A DNA stretch of 64,000 nt from Micromonospora sp. WMMD882 (lineage in GTDB: Bacteria > Actinomycetota > Actinomycetes > Mycobacteriales > Micromonosporaceae). Location: the NCBI RefSeq assembly GCF_027497255.1, contig NZ_CP114903.1, positions 3,782,001 through 3,846,000 on the forward strand. The letters are read 5' to 3'. Of the stretch, positions 24,026 to 33,256 are shown piece by piece. Both the position numbers and the translations under genes were made by a program. The notes beneath the pieces are model-generated. The model was not told the origin of the DNA and did no database searches. It saw nothing but the letters and a program-made list of their open reading frames with translations. Every line of letters begins with the position of its first letter. The first letter of the stretch is position 1.

Positions 24026-25165
24026 ATGGACAACGCGCCCATCAGGGCAGCGGAGTTCTTCGCTGGCATCGGGTTGGTCCGGACGGCCCTTGAGCGCGTG
24101 AAGGGCGCTCAGGTGCAGGTGGTGTGGGCAAACGACATCAAGCAGGCCAAGCACGACGCCTACGCGGCCAACTTCCCGGACGCCGAGGACCACTTCAAGG
24201 TTCGGGACATCCGCCTCGTCGAGGCTGCGGACCTGCCCGACGGCATCGAGCTGGCGACGAGCAGCTTCCCCTGTATCGACCTCTCACTCGCCGGCAACAG
24301 GCGCGGCCTGGTCGGCGATCAGTCGGGGATGTTCTGGGAGTTCGCCAGGGTCCTGGAGGGCATGTCACCCCGGCCTGCGGTCGTCCTGCTTGAGAACGTT
24401 CATGGTTTCGCCACCAGCCACGGCGGCCAGGACCTCGCTGCCGCGCTGACCCGCCTGTCGGAGCTCGGTTACTCCCTGGACGTGCTCGCGATCGACGCTC
24501 GGCACTTCGTGCCGCAGTCTCGACCCAGGATGTTCATCGTCGGCATCGAGAAGGACAAGCTGCCCCCGCAGGCCCACAACGGGGTTCCGCCGCTCTCCGA
24601 CGCTCGCCCAGCGTGGGTGCAAGCTGTCCACGCGAAGCATCGCCAGACGCTGGGCATGCACTTCATCGATCTACCGCAGCTACCCGAAGGCCCTCAGGAC
24701 CTGGAGGGCTTCGTAGAGACCGACGCGAGCCCTGAGCTGTGGTGGGGCGACGACCGTGTAGAAGCCTTCGTCAGGTCGCTGAGCGACATCCAGAAGGCAC
24801 GGTTCGAGCGCCTTCTGTCGGACGATGTCGTCAGCTACCGGACCGCCTACCGCCGTACCCGTCAGGGCGTCTCTGTCTGGGAGCTACGCAAAGACGCTAT
24901 CGCCGGTTGCCTCCGGACCACAGGAGGAGGGTCGAGCAAGCAGGCTCTCGTCCGGGTGGGCAAGGGCAGCAGGGCCGTCCGGTGGATGACCCCACGCGAG
25001 TACGCCAACCTCATGGGGGCCCACGACTACAAGCTCCTCGCCGGCACGCCGAACCAACAGCTCTTCGGCTTCGGTGACGCGGTGGTGGTCGACGTCATCG
25101 AGTGGATCGGCAACAACTACCTCCTGCCGGTCCTACGCCCGGACAGCGCGCTCCGCAAAGAGTAA
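24026..25165 (+). CDS. DNA (cytosine-5)-methyltransferase
   Basis: A 379-residue C5 DNA methyltransferase with the classical motifs in order: I FAGIGLVRTAL (AdoMet), IV SSFPC (nucleophile Cys near residue 82), VI LENV, VIII QSRPRMF, IX RWMTPREYANLMG, and X QLFGFGDAVVVDV. The start ATG 24026 is preferred over 24005 because GAGGGGGGA lies just before it. It is the first gene of MTase, Vsr, GIY-YIG and unknown, with gaps of 27, 46 and 34 bp, the composition of a type II restriction-modification operon. Recognition sequence cannot be read. Confidence 0.93.
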   Translation: MDNAPIRAAEFFAGIGLVRTALERVKGAQVQVVWANDIKQAKHDAYAANFPDAEDHFKVRDIRLVEAADLPDGIELATSSFPCIDLSLAGNRRGLVGDQSGMFWEFARVLEGMSPRPAVVLLENVHGFATSHGGQDLAAALTRLSELGYSLDVLAIDARHFVPQSRPRMFIVGIEKDKLPPQAHNGVPPLSDARPAWVQAVHAKHRQTLGMHFIDLPQLPEGPQDLEGFVETDASPELWWGDDRVEAFVRSLSDIQKARFERLLSDDVVSYRTAYRRTRQGVSVWELRKDAIAGCLRTTGGGSSKQALVRVGKGSRAVRWMTPREYANLMGAHDYKLLAGTPNQQLFGFGDAVVVDVIEWIGNNYLLPVLRPDSALRKE

Positions 25166-25192
25166 GAGCAACGAGTTTCGCGCAGCATCGAC

Positions 25193-25654
25193 ATGAGCCT
25201 GCCACCGACACCGCCGCCATCATCAGCCTCCCGCGCGATGAAGGCGAACAAGAGCGCGGACACGAAGCCTGAGAAGGCCCTCCGGCGGCAACTTTTCCGT
25301 CGTGGGCTGCGCTACCGGGTCGGCTACCGGATCTCAACCCCGCAACGCGCCGTCCGGCCCGACATCGTCTTCACCCGCCGCCGGGTCGCGGTCTTCGTGG
25401 ACGGTTGTTTCTGGCACGGTTGCCCTATTCACTGCCGAATGCCCTCCGACCCCAGCGGCTACTGGCATGAGAAGATCGATCGTAATCGGACGCGGGATGT
25501 GACAGTCAACGACGCGCTGCATGCTGCGGGCTGGACTGTCTTCCGCGTCTGGGAGCATGAGCCGGTAGAAGAAGCAGCAGAAGCCATCCACGCCGCGCTG
25601 ACTCAAGGAGCGGAGCAACCCCCGCCCGCGACGGTACCCGACGCCAGCCCGTAG
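25193..25654 (+). CDS. vsr: Very short patch repair (Vsr) endonuclease
   Basis: A 153-residue protein with the Vsr core: KANKSADTKPEKALRRQLF, RPDIVFTRRRVAVFVDGCFWHGC (catalytic Asp, zinc-binding Cys/His region), and DGWTVFRVWEHE-type end. It nicks next to T:G mismatches arising from deamination of 5-methylcytosine. Its place directly after the methyltransferase is the standard arrangement and protects the host from mutations at methylated sites. Confidence 0.9.
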   Translation: MSLPPTPPPSSASRAMKANKSADTKPEKALRRQLFRRGLRYRVGYRISTPQRAVRPDIVFTRRRVAVFVDGCFWHGCPIHCRMPSDPSGYWHEKIDRNRTRDVTVNDALHAAGWTVFRVWEHEPVEEAAEAIHAALTQGAEQPPPATVPDASP

Positions 25655-25700
25655 ACTTCCGCCCCGATCGTAATTTGGTGAGAAAGTCGAGGGGTGCCAA

Positions 25701-26477
25701 ATGGGTAGTCGCGGCGTCGCGTCGTACAACGAGTCCGATCACCAGCCGCCGCCACGCGCTACGCTGCCGACAAAGTTCGTCCAAGGCTTTCGACTGCTGT
25801 TGAAGGACGCCACGGAGTCCTTGGATCCCGCGAGCGGCAAGCGGCTACGCAGTTGCATCGGGGTATACAGCTTTTACGACTACGATGGCGAACCCATCTA
25901 CGTCGGCCAGACGTCGGAAAACTTCGGCACCCGCGTCGGAAGGCACCTGACCGGCCAACGGAGTGACACGCTGGCGTACCGGATTCTCGACCCCTTCGAG
26001 GTCGCAGAAATCGAGTTCTGGCCGACCGAGCACCTGCGGAGCGACCCCCACAAAAGAGCCAAGCTCGACGCGATTGAATATTCAGCCTACCGCCAGGCGA
26101 TTAGCGAGTCGAAGTACCGGGCGATCCTGAATGAGAAGATTCCGCCGTTCTCCGAGCTGGTGGAGCTGCCACCCTCGTACCGCTTCAACCTGATCCCCGA
26201 CGACCTGCGAGAAGAGCGGGAGCACCCAGACGTCCGCATCGCCCGTCGTGCCGAGACGTTGGCCAGGGTGTCGGCAGTCGCGCACGAGCGAGGCGTGGTC
26301 TCACCCGGGCTACGGCGCGTCATCGTGATCCAAGCCGTCCGCCTCGCCGACCTGGCCGCGGCGCGCCTGGCGTACGCGGAAGGCCGCGCTCGGCCGCCTG
26401 CTAATGCAATTGACGTGCACGCGCTGGTCGGCAACGTCCTACAGGAGTCGACCGCCGACGACGGCTCCGACGATTAG
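25701..26477 (+). CDS. GIY-YIG nuclease, probable restriction endonuclease
   Basis: A 258-residue protein with a GIY-YIG domain at about 53-145: GVYSFY, then IYVGQT, an Arg in GTRVGRHL, a Glu in IEYSAYRQ, and Asn in ILNEKI, the full expected catalytic set. The Eco29kI restriction enzyme family has this fold; as the third gene of an m5C MTase/Vsr operon it is probably the cognate endonuclease. The C-terminal 90 residues are helical without known domain. ATG 25701 is chosen; no strong ribosome site is visible. Confidence 0.8.
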   Translation: MGSRGVASYNESDHQPPPRATLPTKFVQGFRLLLKDATESLDPASGKRLRSCIGVYSFYDYDGEPIYVGQTSENFGTRVGRHLTGQRSDTLAYRILDPFEVAEIEFWPTEHLRSDPHKRAKLDAIEYSAYRQAISESKYRAILNEKIPPFSELVELPPSYRFNLIPDDLREEREHPDVRIARRAETLARVSAVAHERGVVSPGLRRVIVIQAVRLADLAAARLAYAEGRARPPANAIDVHALVGNVLQESTADDGSDD

Positions 26478-26511
26478 CGAGCCAGGACAGGGTCAACGGA
26501 AATGACATATC

Positions 26512-26979
26512 GTGAATTTGGCTATCCTTCCCATCTTGGGCAACCTGGCATGGATGCCGACCACCACCATCGAGACAGTCGAGATCTTCGATCGCCACAG
26601 CGGCGCACCCTCATTAGGCGCATTTCGGGCAGACGGGCATTCTCATCTTTTCTGGAGCGGCCTCGGCTACTCCGCCGACATCTCTTTATGGCTGTACGTA
26701 TCACTCTCAGCTGATGATGAGGAGGCCCTAAGAGGCAATGACGGGCCCGACTTCCTGGACGGGATAGTGCACCACTTGCCCCAGCGACGCGGAGTGACTG
26801 TCGGCGTCGCCGACTGCTACAGACTAGTGCTGCAGCACGAGTGGAGCATCCCGGCTGAGGCAAGACACGACCAAGCATGTCGTTCCTTGATCATGGACAC
26901 CATGACGGCCATTCAGCTTTCACTCGATGACTGCCCCCAACCAGAAAGGAAGGGCTCAAAAAGGCGCGAGAAGCGGTAG
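26512..26979 (+). CDS. Unknown protein of the restriction locus
   Basis: A 155-residue protein starting at GTG 26512 (ATG 26554 is an alternative). It is a mix of strands and helices with a Trp/His-containing core (HSHLFWSGLGYSADISLWLY), an acidic stretch DDEEALRG, and a basic tail KGSKRREKR. No family is recognised. Base composition is lower in GC than neighbours, like the rest of the island. It lies 34 bp after the GIY-YIG gene and 70 bp from the convergent DUF3883 gene. Confidence 0.55.
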   Translation: MNLAILPILGNLAWMPTTTIETVEIFDRHSGAPSLGAFRADGHSHLFWSGLGYSADISLWLYVSLSADDEEALRGNDGPDFLDGIVHHLPQRRGVTVGVADCYRLVLQHEWSIPAEARHDQACRSLIMDTMTAIQLSLDDCPQPERKGSKRREKR

Positions 26980-27049
26980 GCAGACTCGCCGTCTACTAAA
27001 CCTGCGGTATCAGCGCCGCATCCTCAGTACCACCCACCCCCAAGTCGCG

Positions 27050-27958
27050 CTACGAGAACGCAAGACCCGGCAGCTCGAAGTCTTCGGCGACGGATTCCGC
27101 CGAACGGTGCCACGCCTCCCGACTCGGCGTAACCACCGCCGAGTCGGTCCAGACGAATTCCGGCGTGTCGGGCGGAACTGCCGACGCTACGTCTGCGGCA
27201 CAGATCTCAAATATGCCGACGACGTGCCCTGAATCAATCTTCGGGGCCACGAAGGCGTTGCTCGCAAAAACTACCTGCACCAGTACCCACTCGGCGCCGT
27301 ACAGTCGGCTCTTTTCGTATTCGTTACGAGTCAGGTGAAAGCTGCCGCGGCTCCTGGTACCGCATCCCTTGACCTCGATACGCTGCTTTCGAGGGCTGGA
27401 TACCTCGATGTCGTACCCGAAAGCATCCGAGATCAGCGCGACGTGACTGGGGTCCTGTCCGCTTCTCCGAAGCGCTGCCATCACCACGGCTTCCGCAGCA
27501 TCCCCGATGCGCTTGCGCAGCTCGGCGTCGTGGGACTCGCTCACTTCGCGACGCACATCGGTGAGCAAGGTATCGAGCTCCGGATCGAGCCATTGCAGAG
27601 CGTGCAGGTCGGCTGTGGGGATGTACTCGCGCGCCACGCCGTTCGGAGATACCGCTATGCGTAACCACGCAGGCGGATCGGTGATGATCAGCACCCGGGC
27701 GATGTTGCACAACGTCGCCCTGTCGGCGATACCAGCGATACCGGCCAACGCCGGCGCGAGGACGATGGATTCCGCCTGGGCTGCCAGTCCTTCATCGAGC
27801 AGACGCTGAGCAGGCGCGAGCAGGTCGGTAGCAGCCGCCAGGTACGAGCCTTGCGCGCGTGCTGCGCGCACCCACTCGTCGACGTCACGGCGTGCTGACA
27901 GCCGGGCTGAGTGGCACAGGAGGAACACGGCGTACGTCGTTCCATGGCTAGGCACCAT
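27050..27958 (-). CDS. DUF3883 (NO VEIN C-terminal-like) nuclease-fold protein
   Basis: A 302-residue protein. Its middle-to-C-terminal part has the DUF3883 signature: GDAAEAVVMAAL, FGYDIEVSS, RIEVKGCG and FHLTRNEYEKSR, a PD-(D/E)XK-like arrangement (acidic E, D and E-x-K). ATG 27958 overlaps the SNF2 gene by 11 bp; it is the last gene of the coupled operon. In other genomes DUF3883 proteins accompany SNF2 helicases in predicted defence operons, so it is a likely nuclease of this system. A catalytic role is inferred. Confidence 0.8.
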   Translation of the reverse strand: MVPSHGTTYAVFLLCHSARLSARRDVDEWVRAARAQGSYLAAATDLLAPAQRLLDEGLAAQAESIVLAPALAGIAGIADRATLCNIARVLIITDPPAWLRIAVSPNGVAREYIPTADLHALQWLDPELDTLLTDVRREVSESHDAELRKRIGDAAEAVVMAALRRSGQDPSHVALISDAFGYDIEVSSPRKQRIEVKGCGTRSRGSFHLTRNEYEKSRLYGAEWVLVQVVFASNAFVAPKIDSGHVVGIFEICAADVASAVPPDTPEFVWTDSAVVTPSREAWHRSAESVAEDFELPGLAFS

Positions 27959-29837
27959 TGAGTCGTGCCTTGACATGCGATCGGACGGCCTGCACGTCAT
28001 CCGCCACCGCTGGCTGATCAAGCGTGCCTTCGTCCGGCTCGGGGAGAGCGACCCTCACCAGTCCGCGATCGTTCATCAGCGCGGAAAGCGCGACGATCTT
28101 CTCCCGCAGCCGAGAGTTGACGGTCTCGTCGATACTCTCCTGGCTCAGCAGCAGCGTGAAGCGCGTCAGCACGTTCTGGTCAAGTCCGAGTCGGTGGATG
28201 CGATCCTGGCTCTGCAGGTAGTGGCCGGCGTTGAAGGTGCGGTCGAGGTAGATAGCGTGGTGGCACCAGTGGTGCAGACTTATTCCTTCGCCGCAGGCTG
28301 CTGGATTGGCCAGCAGGACGTGACAGTCGGGATCGTGCCGGAACCTGTCAAGCTCTGCCTCCCGGGTCAGCGCTCCGACCGGCGCGTTGTCCTGGGTCGG
28401 CACACCGCCGTGGACGATCGCCGGACAATAGCGACTGAGGTGGGTGGCGAGCGAGCGGATGTTGCGGACGAACGTGGACCAAACGACGACCTTCTCTCCG
28501 CGTTCCCGGGCTTGCTCGGCCAGCGCTTCAACATGCTGGTACTTCCAGGGCACCTCGTAGTCGCGGTAGCGCGCCAGCAACTCGGCCAGCGGCTCGCCAC
28601 CCTTGAGAGCGAGCGGTGGGTGCATGAAGCCGCGTTCGTCGGCTTCATCGGAGCCGGCGACAAGAAGCATGGGATTGGTCGCTGCTTCGAGTAGGTACAT
28701 GACGACTCGGCCGAGCCGGTCGAACTGCCTGCGGGCTGGGCGATCCAGCTCGAACTCGCCACGGTAGCGGCCTAAGAGGGCGTCATAGATGGCCTGCTGA
28801 ATCGGGCTCATCGGGCGCGTGACGACGTCGAACGTGGTCCCCGGTAGACCGAGGCGTGACTTGGGTGTCCGTACGAAGTAGCGTTGGATGGCCGCGCTGG
28901 TCTCGCGCAACACGTCGTCGTCGCGTCCAGCCCGCTCGTTATAGGCGCTTGCGGGCAGGATTTTGTGGTCTTGGCCAGGATAGAGGAAGCGCATGAGCGC
29001 GATCAGGTCGAACGCTCCCTGCGGTGCCGGAGTCCCGGTCAGGATATCGCGACGGCGCGCGGCGTATGCCAGGTCAAGCACCGCACGGCCATGCACGCCG
29101 AGCTCCCCACGCTTGACTCGATGGGCCTCGTCGAGAACGACGTGTGTCGGCCGCCGTCCGACATACTCACGGATGCGGTCATAGTCAGAGGCGACCCGGT
29201 TGTAGTTGGTAATCAGCACTTCCACGCTGCTGGCGATCGGCGACGCTCCCCGATGGATGGTGATGCCCGGGGGGCGTTCAAAACAGGCCGCCGTGTCCTC
29301 ACGCCACGCCTCGAACGCAGCAAGAGGCGCGATCACCAATAACTGTTCGACCTCGCCCTGAGCTCGCGCCAACGTGTGATTGGCCAGGGCGACTGTGGTC
29401 TTACCCGCCCCTGGCACCGAGAAGTCGGCGCCATGGGGCAACTGCCGAATCAGCGCCAGGTTCTCCAACTGGAAGCTGCGTAGCTCGCGTCGGAAACCCG
29501 CAGCCGCCAGATCCTGTGTCAACGCCTCGGCGGTCGGCGGCGGGGAGCCGGAGGCGGCGCGCTCGCGGCGCTTCTGGTCCTCGATGAGTGACCGGATCTG
29601 CTCCTGCAGCGTCGCGCCGAGCTTGACCTGCTCCTTGAAGATCGTGCGAACTTCGCGTAAGGCTGCCAACTCGGCGAGGAAGACATCCACCCGGACGTCG
29701 ATTCGGTCGGCGGCGCCACCGACGATGCCACGCGCCATCACGGTCTGGAGGCGCGCCCAGGCTCCTGCTGCGGCTGGCTCCTGCCGGGAGGCGACAACGA
29801 GCGGGCGGCCCCGCTTGTACAGTTCGGCGACGATCAC
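27948..29837 (-). CDS. SNF2/DEAH-box superfamily 2 helicase
   Basis: A 629-residue SF2 ATPase of the SNF2 type. Walker A is VPGAGKTTVAL, motif II DEAH in VVLDEAHRVK, motif III TGTPAPQ, motif V/VI region LLANPAACGEGISLHHWCHHAIYLDR and QSQDRIHRLG, all in order when read separately. It probably translocates on DNA. GTG 29837 overlaps the ParB gene stop by 4 bp. Role in defence: DNA surveillance or remodelling, by analogy with DISARM-like and related systems; target unknown. Confidence 0.88.
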   Translation of the reverse strand: MIVAELYKRGRPLVVASRQEPAAAGAWARLQTVMARGIVGGAADRIDVRVDVFLAELAALREVRTIFKEQVKLGATLQEQIRSLIEDQKRRERAASGSPPPTAEALTQDLAAAGFRRELRSFQLENLALIRQLPHGADFSVPGAGKTTVALANHTLARAQGEVEQLLVIAPLAAFEAWREDTAACFERPPGITIHRGASPIASSVEVLITNYNRVASDYDRIREYVGRRPTHVVLDEAHRVKRGELGVHGRAVLDLAYAARRRDILTGTPAPQGAFDLIALMRFLYPGQDHKILPASAYNERAGRDDDVLRETSAAIQRYFVRTPKSRLGLPGTTFDVVTRPMSPIQQAIYDALLGRYRGEFELDRPARRQFDRLGRVVMYLLEAATNPMLLVAGSDEADERGFMHPPLALKGGEPLAELLARYRDYEVPWKYQHVEALAEQARERGEKVVVWSTFVRNIRSLATHLSRYCPAIVHGGVPTQDNAPVGALTREAELDRFRHDPDCHVLLANPAACGEGISLHHWCHHAIYLDRTFNAGHYLQSQDRIHRLGLDQNVLTRFTLLLSQESIDETVNSRLREKIVALSALMNDRGLVRVALPEPDEGTLDQPAVADDVQAVRSHVKARLNGA

Positions 29838-31162
29838 GCCGATGCGCCCTCGACTGCTTCGAGCAGCCGCTTGATCTCGATGACCCTGTCGGCGAAGCCG
29901 GACGCGTCCCAGTCAGCTCGGGTCCGCGCGCTCGGCAGATTCTTGAGGACGCGCCTCAGCTCGCCGATCGCCTTGTCGGCGTGCACGAGCGGCGCCTTCG
30001 CCGTCGACTGATCGCGTGCCTCCTCCTCAGCGTCGTCGGCCGCAGCGGTGATCGCGCTGCGGAGGGAGCTGAGCACCTGACGCGCGGGTACCATGGCACC
30101 GTCACCGAGTGGCAGGCTCTGGTCCGGGGTTCGGGAAGCCACGAGCCCGAGAAGGTCGTTCAACGGCTGTGCTGGCGGGACCTCGCCAAGCAGGTCGTCC
30201 AGCAGGTCGCCGTCCTCACCGCCCAGGGCTACGGAGCTCGCCGCCTCGATCACGGGCTTGAGTGCGGGGTCCCGTTCGATCTCCCGCCGGACCAGAGCCG
30301 CCGCGTCGGGGCGGCGCAGGTGTCGCAGCTTGCGGTACTCGACATTGGCGAGGGTGCCGAGGAAGTACGTCGACCGGACGCTGTCCGCCTCGGCCGGCGC
30401 CTTGTTCTTGATGTGCTTGGCCAGCTCGTCGAAGGCAGACTCGTTGGCGACGAAGTCGACATGCAATCGCGCCCCGTGGGCTAGGTCCACCAGTTGGTGC
30501 ACCTGCTGAAGCTTGGCGTGGAGGGCCTGTACGTCGACGGGGGTGCGGTGCATGCGGCGAGCAACCCGCGTCCAGTCCTTGCCTTCCCGGTCGTACAGCT
30601 CCTCGATCAGGAAAGCCTCGTTGATCCAGGAGTACTCCTGCTTGAAGTCACGGGCTACCTGGAGCTCCGCCTCCAGGTCAACGAGCTCCTCCTGCTGCGC
30701 GTCCTGCGGCAGAACCAGACACTGGACATAGCGTGCCCCAGCCCAGTCGTCGTCTTGGTAGAGCGATCGGAGCGCGGCCGTGCGACGGTTGCCGTTGATC
30801 AGAACGCCTTCCGCTGTGATAATGGCCGGCTCCTGCTGACCCCGCTCACGAAGATCGTCCTTTAGCTCCTTGAACCCTTCCTGGCTTCTGAGGATGCGAT
30901 ACTGCGCTTCCTGGGCAGCAGGGCCCAAAGGATCGGCTTTAAAGAGGTCCGGCTGGTTGGTCAGGTGCATCTCACGATGCTGCTCGGCACGTGTCCGGTG
31001 GTTGAGCGTGGAGAAGCGCACCCAGGAGACCTCGACCTCGACTTGAGGGAGTTCCTTCTGTGCGCGGGGCCAGGCTGGAACGAGCACGTGGCGGATCGGC
31101 TCCCGCGCCTGCAGTAGCGCCACACGGTCCTGGTCCAGCATCGGATTGGGCAACCAGATCAA
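29834..31162 (-). CDS. ParB-like domain protein of the defence operon
   Basis: A 442-residue protein. The N-terminal third has the ParB/Srx-type motif GQQEPAIITAEGVLINGNRRTAAL, in which NGNRR is the nucleotide-binding box, followed by an extended helical region and acidic-rich segment. ParB-fold proteins act as nucleases or CTP switches in other systems. TTG 31162 overlaps the preceding stop as TTGA and is presumed coupled; TTG 31153 is an alternative. Acting together with the SNF2 helicase, as suggested by overlap, is inference. Confidence 0.75.
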   Translation of the reverse strand: MIWLPNPMLDQDRVALLQAREPIRHVLVPAWPRAQKELPQVEVEVSWVRFSTLNHRTRAEQHREMHLTNQPDLFKADPLGPAAQEAQYRILRSQEGFKELKDDLRERGQQEPAIITAEGVLINGNRRTAALRSLYQDDDWAGARYVQCLVLPQDAQQEELVDLEAELQVARDFKQEYSWINEAFLIEELYDREGKDWTRVARRMHRTPVDVQALHAKLQQVHQLVDLAHGARLHVDFVANESAFDELAKHIKNKAPAEADSVRSTYFLGTLANVEYRKLRHLRRPDAAALVRREIERDPALKPVIEAASSVALGGEDGDLLDDLLGEVPPAQPLNDLLGLVASRTPDQSLPLGDGAMVPARQVLSSLRSAITAAADDAEEEARDQSTAKAPLVHADKAIGELRRVLKNLPSARTRADWDASGFADRVIEIKRLLEAVEGASA

Positions 31163-32022
31163 CTCCTGTAGGTGGCAGAGCGGCCGAGACCGAATCTAGC
31201 TGAGATGGTCGTCCGGACGGTGCCGCCCTTACGCTGAAACCCGACGTGCCCGACGTACGTCGGCAACGTCTGCTCGCTGATACCGAAGAGGCTCAGCAGA
31301 ATCCCGGGGAAGAGCCTCTGCGTCCTGCCGTCCCAGTTCCACTCGGCCGCCCCGCTTGCCTGGCTGGTGGTGGGTTGCCGGTCCGGCATCACGTAGATGC
31401 ACGGAGGTGGCACCAGATGGGCTCCGATCTGGATGGCGTGCGCCTCCTTCGGGCAGCGACGCCGGGACGTGCCGCAGAGATCGTTGTGGAAGATGACGCC
31501 GTCGAGCGTTCCAGGCGCCGCCGCATCGAAGAACCGCCCGCGCAGTCGATTGGATCCCTTGGCGATGTGCTCACCAGGTTCCGCGTTCAGGCTCGGGCAG
31601 AGCCACCAGAGGTAGGTCTCCTGGGCCCAATCCGGGACCGACCAGCGCACGCTGCTGTGCGCCCCGTCCGGACACCCCTTCTGGATGATCGCGACATTGC
31701 CGATGCCCGCGACCGAGAGCCGGTACACGGTGTCATCGCCGTACTGCGGTTTGGTGACGGATTGCGCCAGGCCCGCCTCTTGCAGTGCCTCCAACACGCT
31801 CAGCAGGAACTGGCGGCGGTCGGAATTGCTCGCGCTCATGCTGCCCCGAGCTGCTTCGACTGCCGCAGGCAAGGCGTCGCGGTACTCCTCCACGGTCAGC
31901 CCATGACGAGCCAGGAGATCACTCTCCGTGGCCAGTTGCTGAATCAGCGCGCTCACCCTCTGCACGATCTGTTGCGGTGGCGCTCCCGCGTGGCGGCATG
32001 GCGCCGCGTCTTCCGGCCTCAC
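31159..32022 (-). CDS. Unknown protein heading the SNF2 defence operon
   Basis: A 287-residue protein from GTG 32022 with GGGGAGG 9 nt upstream; a longer TTG start at 32055 has no such site. It contains several Cys/His (QKGCPDG, WWLCPSLN, DLCGTSRRRCPKEAHA) that may form a zinc site, and a WSVPDWAQETYLWWL segment. I do not recognise a family. As the first gene of a four-gene coupled operon it could be a sensor or nuclease component. The 32056-32209 gap upstream is non-coding. Confidence 0.6.
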   Translation of the reverse strand: MRPEDAAPCRHAGAPPQQIVQRVSALIQQLATESDLLARHGLTVEEYRDALPAAVEAARGSMSASNSDRRQFLLSVLEALQEAGLAQSVTKPQYGDDTVYRLSVAGIGNVAIIQKGCPDGAHSSVRWSVPDWAQETYLWWLCPSLNAEPGEHIAKGSNRLRGRFFDAAAPGTLDGVIFHNDLCGTSRRRCPKEAHAIQIGAHLVPPPCIYVMPDRQPTTSQASGAAEWNWDGRTQRLFPGILLSLFGISEQTLPTYVGHVGFQRKGGTVRTTISARFGLGRSATYRS

Positions 32023-32209
32023 CGTTGCAAGCCTCCCCTGCTGCCGTTCGATCAATCAGTAGTGAGCGCGCTGGGCGAAGCGCGACAAGCATGGTTCTGC
32101 CCGGATGCGCGCGCCCGATCGGATCCGTTCCATGGCGTCACGGTCTGCGCCTGTCCTCGCCCCACATTGTTCCACCACAGTGGACTCTGCTGACCATCGA
32201 GTCGCGATC

Positions 32210-33184
32210 CTACTCAGGGGGTGTGGGCACGGTGTTGTGGAAGGTACGGCGGTAGGCGGAGGGGGAGGTGTGGACCGCGCGGGTGAAGTGGTGGCGGTAG
32301 GTGACCGGGCTGGCGAAACCGACCGCGCGGGCGATCTGCTCGACGGGGGTGTCGGTGGTCTCCAGCAGGGCGAGGCTGGCCTGGACACGCCGGTCGATCA
32401 GCCAGCGGATCGGGGTGTCGCCGGTGGCCCGGTGGAAGTGTCGCAGGTAACTGCGGGCCGACATCCGCGCCTGCCGGGCCAGCACGTCCACCGTGATCGG
32501 CTCGGCGAGGTGGGCCAGCGCCCAGGCCATGCTGCGGGCGATCCGGTCGTCGTCGGGGTCGTCGGTCACCGGGGCCTCGACGAACTGCGCCTGGCCGCCG
32601 TCCCGGTGCGGTGGGATCACCAGGCGGCGGGCGACCGCGTTGGCGATGGCCGCGCCGAAGTCCCGCCGGACGACGTGCAGGCACAGGTCCAGGCCGGCGG
32701 CGCTGCCCGCGCTGGTGAGCACGTTGCCGTCGTCGATGTAGAGCACGTCGGGGTCGACGGTGACGGTCGGGTGGCGGCGGCGCAACTGGTCGGCGTACCG
32801 CCAGTGGGTGGTGGCCCGACGGCCGTCGAGCAGGCCGGCGGCGGCCAGGGCGAACGCGCCCGAGCAGATCGACATGATCCGCGCGCCGCGCGCGTGCGCC
32901 CGGCGCAGGGCGGCGACCAGGCCGGGGGACGGGTCGGCGGTGACGTCCGGCACGCCGGGCACGACCACCGTGCCGGCCGCCGCGAAGACCTCCAGGCCGT
33001 ACGGGGTGTGCAGGGTGGCGCCGCCGAGGACACGTACCGGGCCGGGGGTCTCGGCGCAGATGGTCAGCTCGTACCAGGGTGGGTCGAACTCGGGGCGGGG
33101 CAGGCCGAACACCTCGGTGACGATGCCGGTCTCGAACGCGGACATGCCGTCGAACGCGAGGACGGACACGGTGTGTGTCGACAT
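32210..33184 (-). CDS. GlxA-type AraC regulator (DJ-1/PfpI domain plus HTH)
   Basis: A 324-residue protein. The N-terminal 190 residues are a DJ-1/PfpI amidotransferase-like sensor with ISICSGAFALA-type nucleophile-elbow segment MSICSGAF, and the C-terminal part is an AraC HTH pair (ITVDVLARQARMSARSYLRH, DTPVEQIARAVGFASPVTYR). Similar regulators respond to stress or amino-acid signals. ATG 33184; it is divergent from the rhodanese gene, 72 bp away. Confidence 0.88.
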   Translation of the reverse strand: MSTHTVSVLAFDGMSAFETGIVTEVFGLPRPEFDPPWYELTICAETPGPVRVLGGATLHTPYGLEVFAAAGTVVVPGVPDVTADPSPGLVAALRRAHARGARIMSICSGAFALAAAGLLDGRRATTHWRYADQLRRRHPTVTVDPDVLYIDDGNVLTSAGSAAGLDLCLHVVRRDFGAAIANAVARRLVIPPHRDGGQAQFVEAPVTDDPDDDRIARSMAWALAHLAEPITVDVLARQARMSARSYLRHFHRATGDTPIRWLIDRRVQASLALLETTDTPVEQIARAVGFASPVTYRHHFTRAVHTSPSAYRRTFHNTVPTPPE

Positions 33185-33256
33185 GGCGGGATGTTAGCCA
33201 AGGGTGGCGTGGCCGCCACTGGCCCGACCGGGCGCGCCGGCCGCAGGATCGTCGGC

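Noticed and set aside
24005..25165. Longer methyltransferase start at 24005
   Set aside because: The strong ribosome-binding sequence GAGGGGGGA lies inside that extension and directly before ATG 24026, so the shorter start is preferred.
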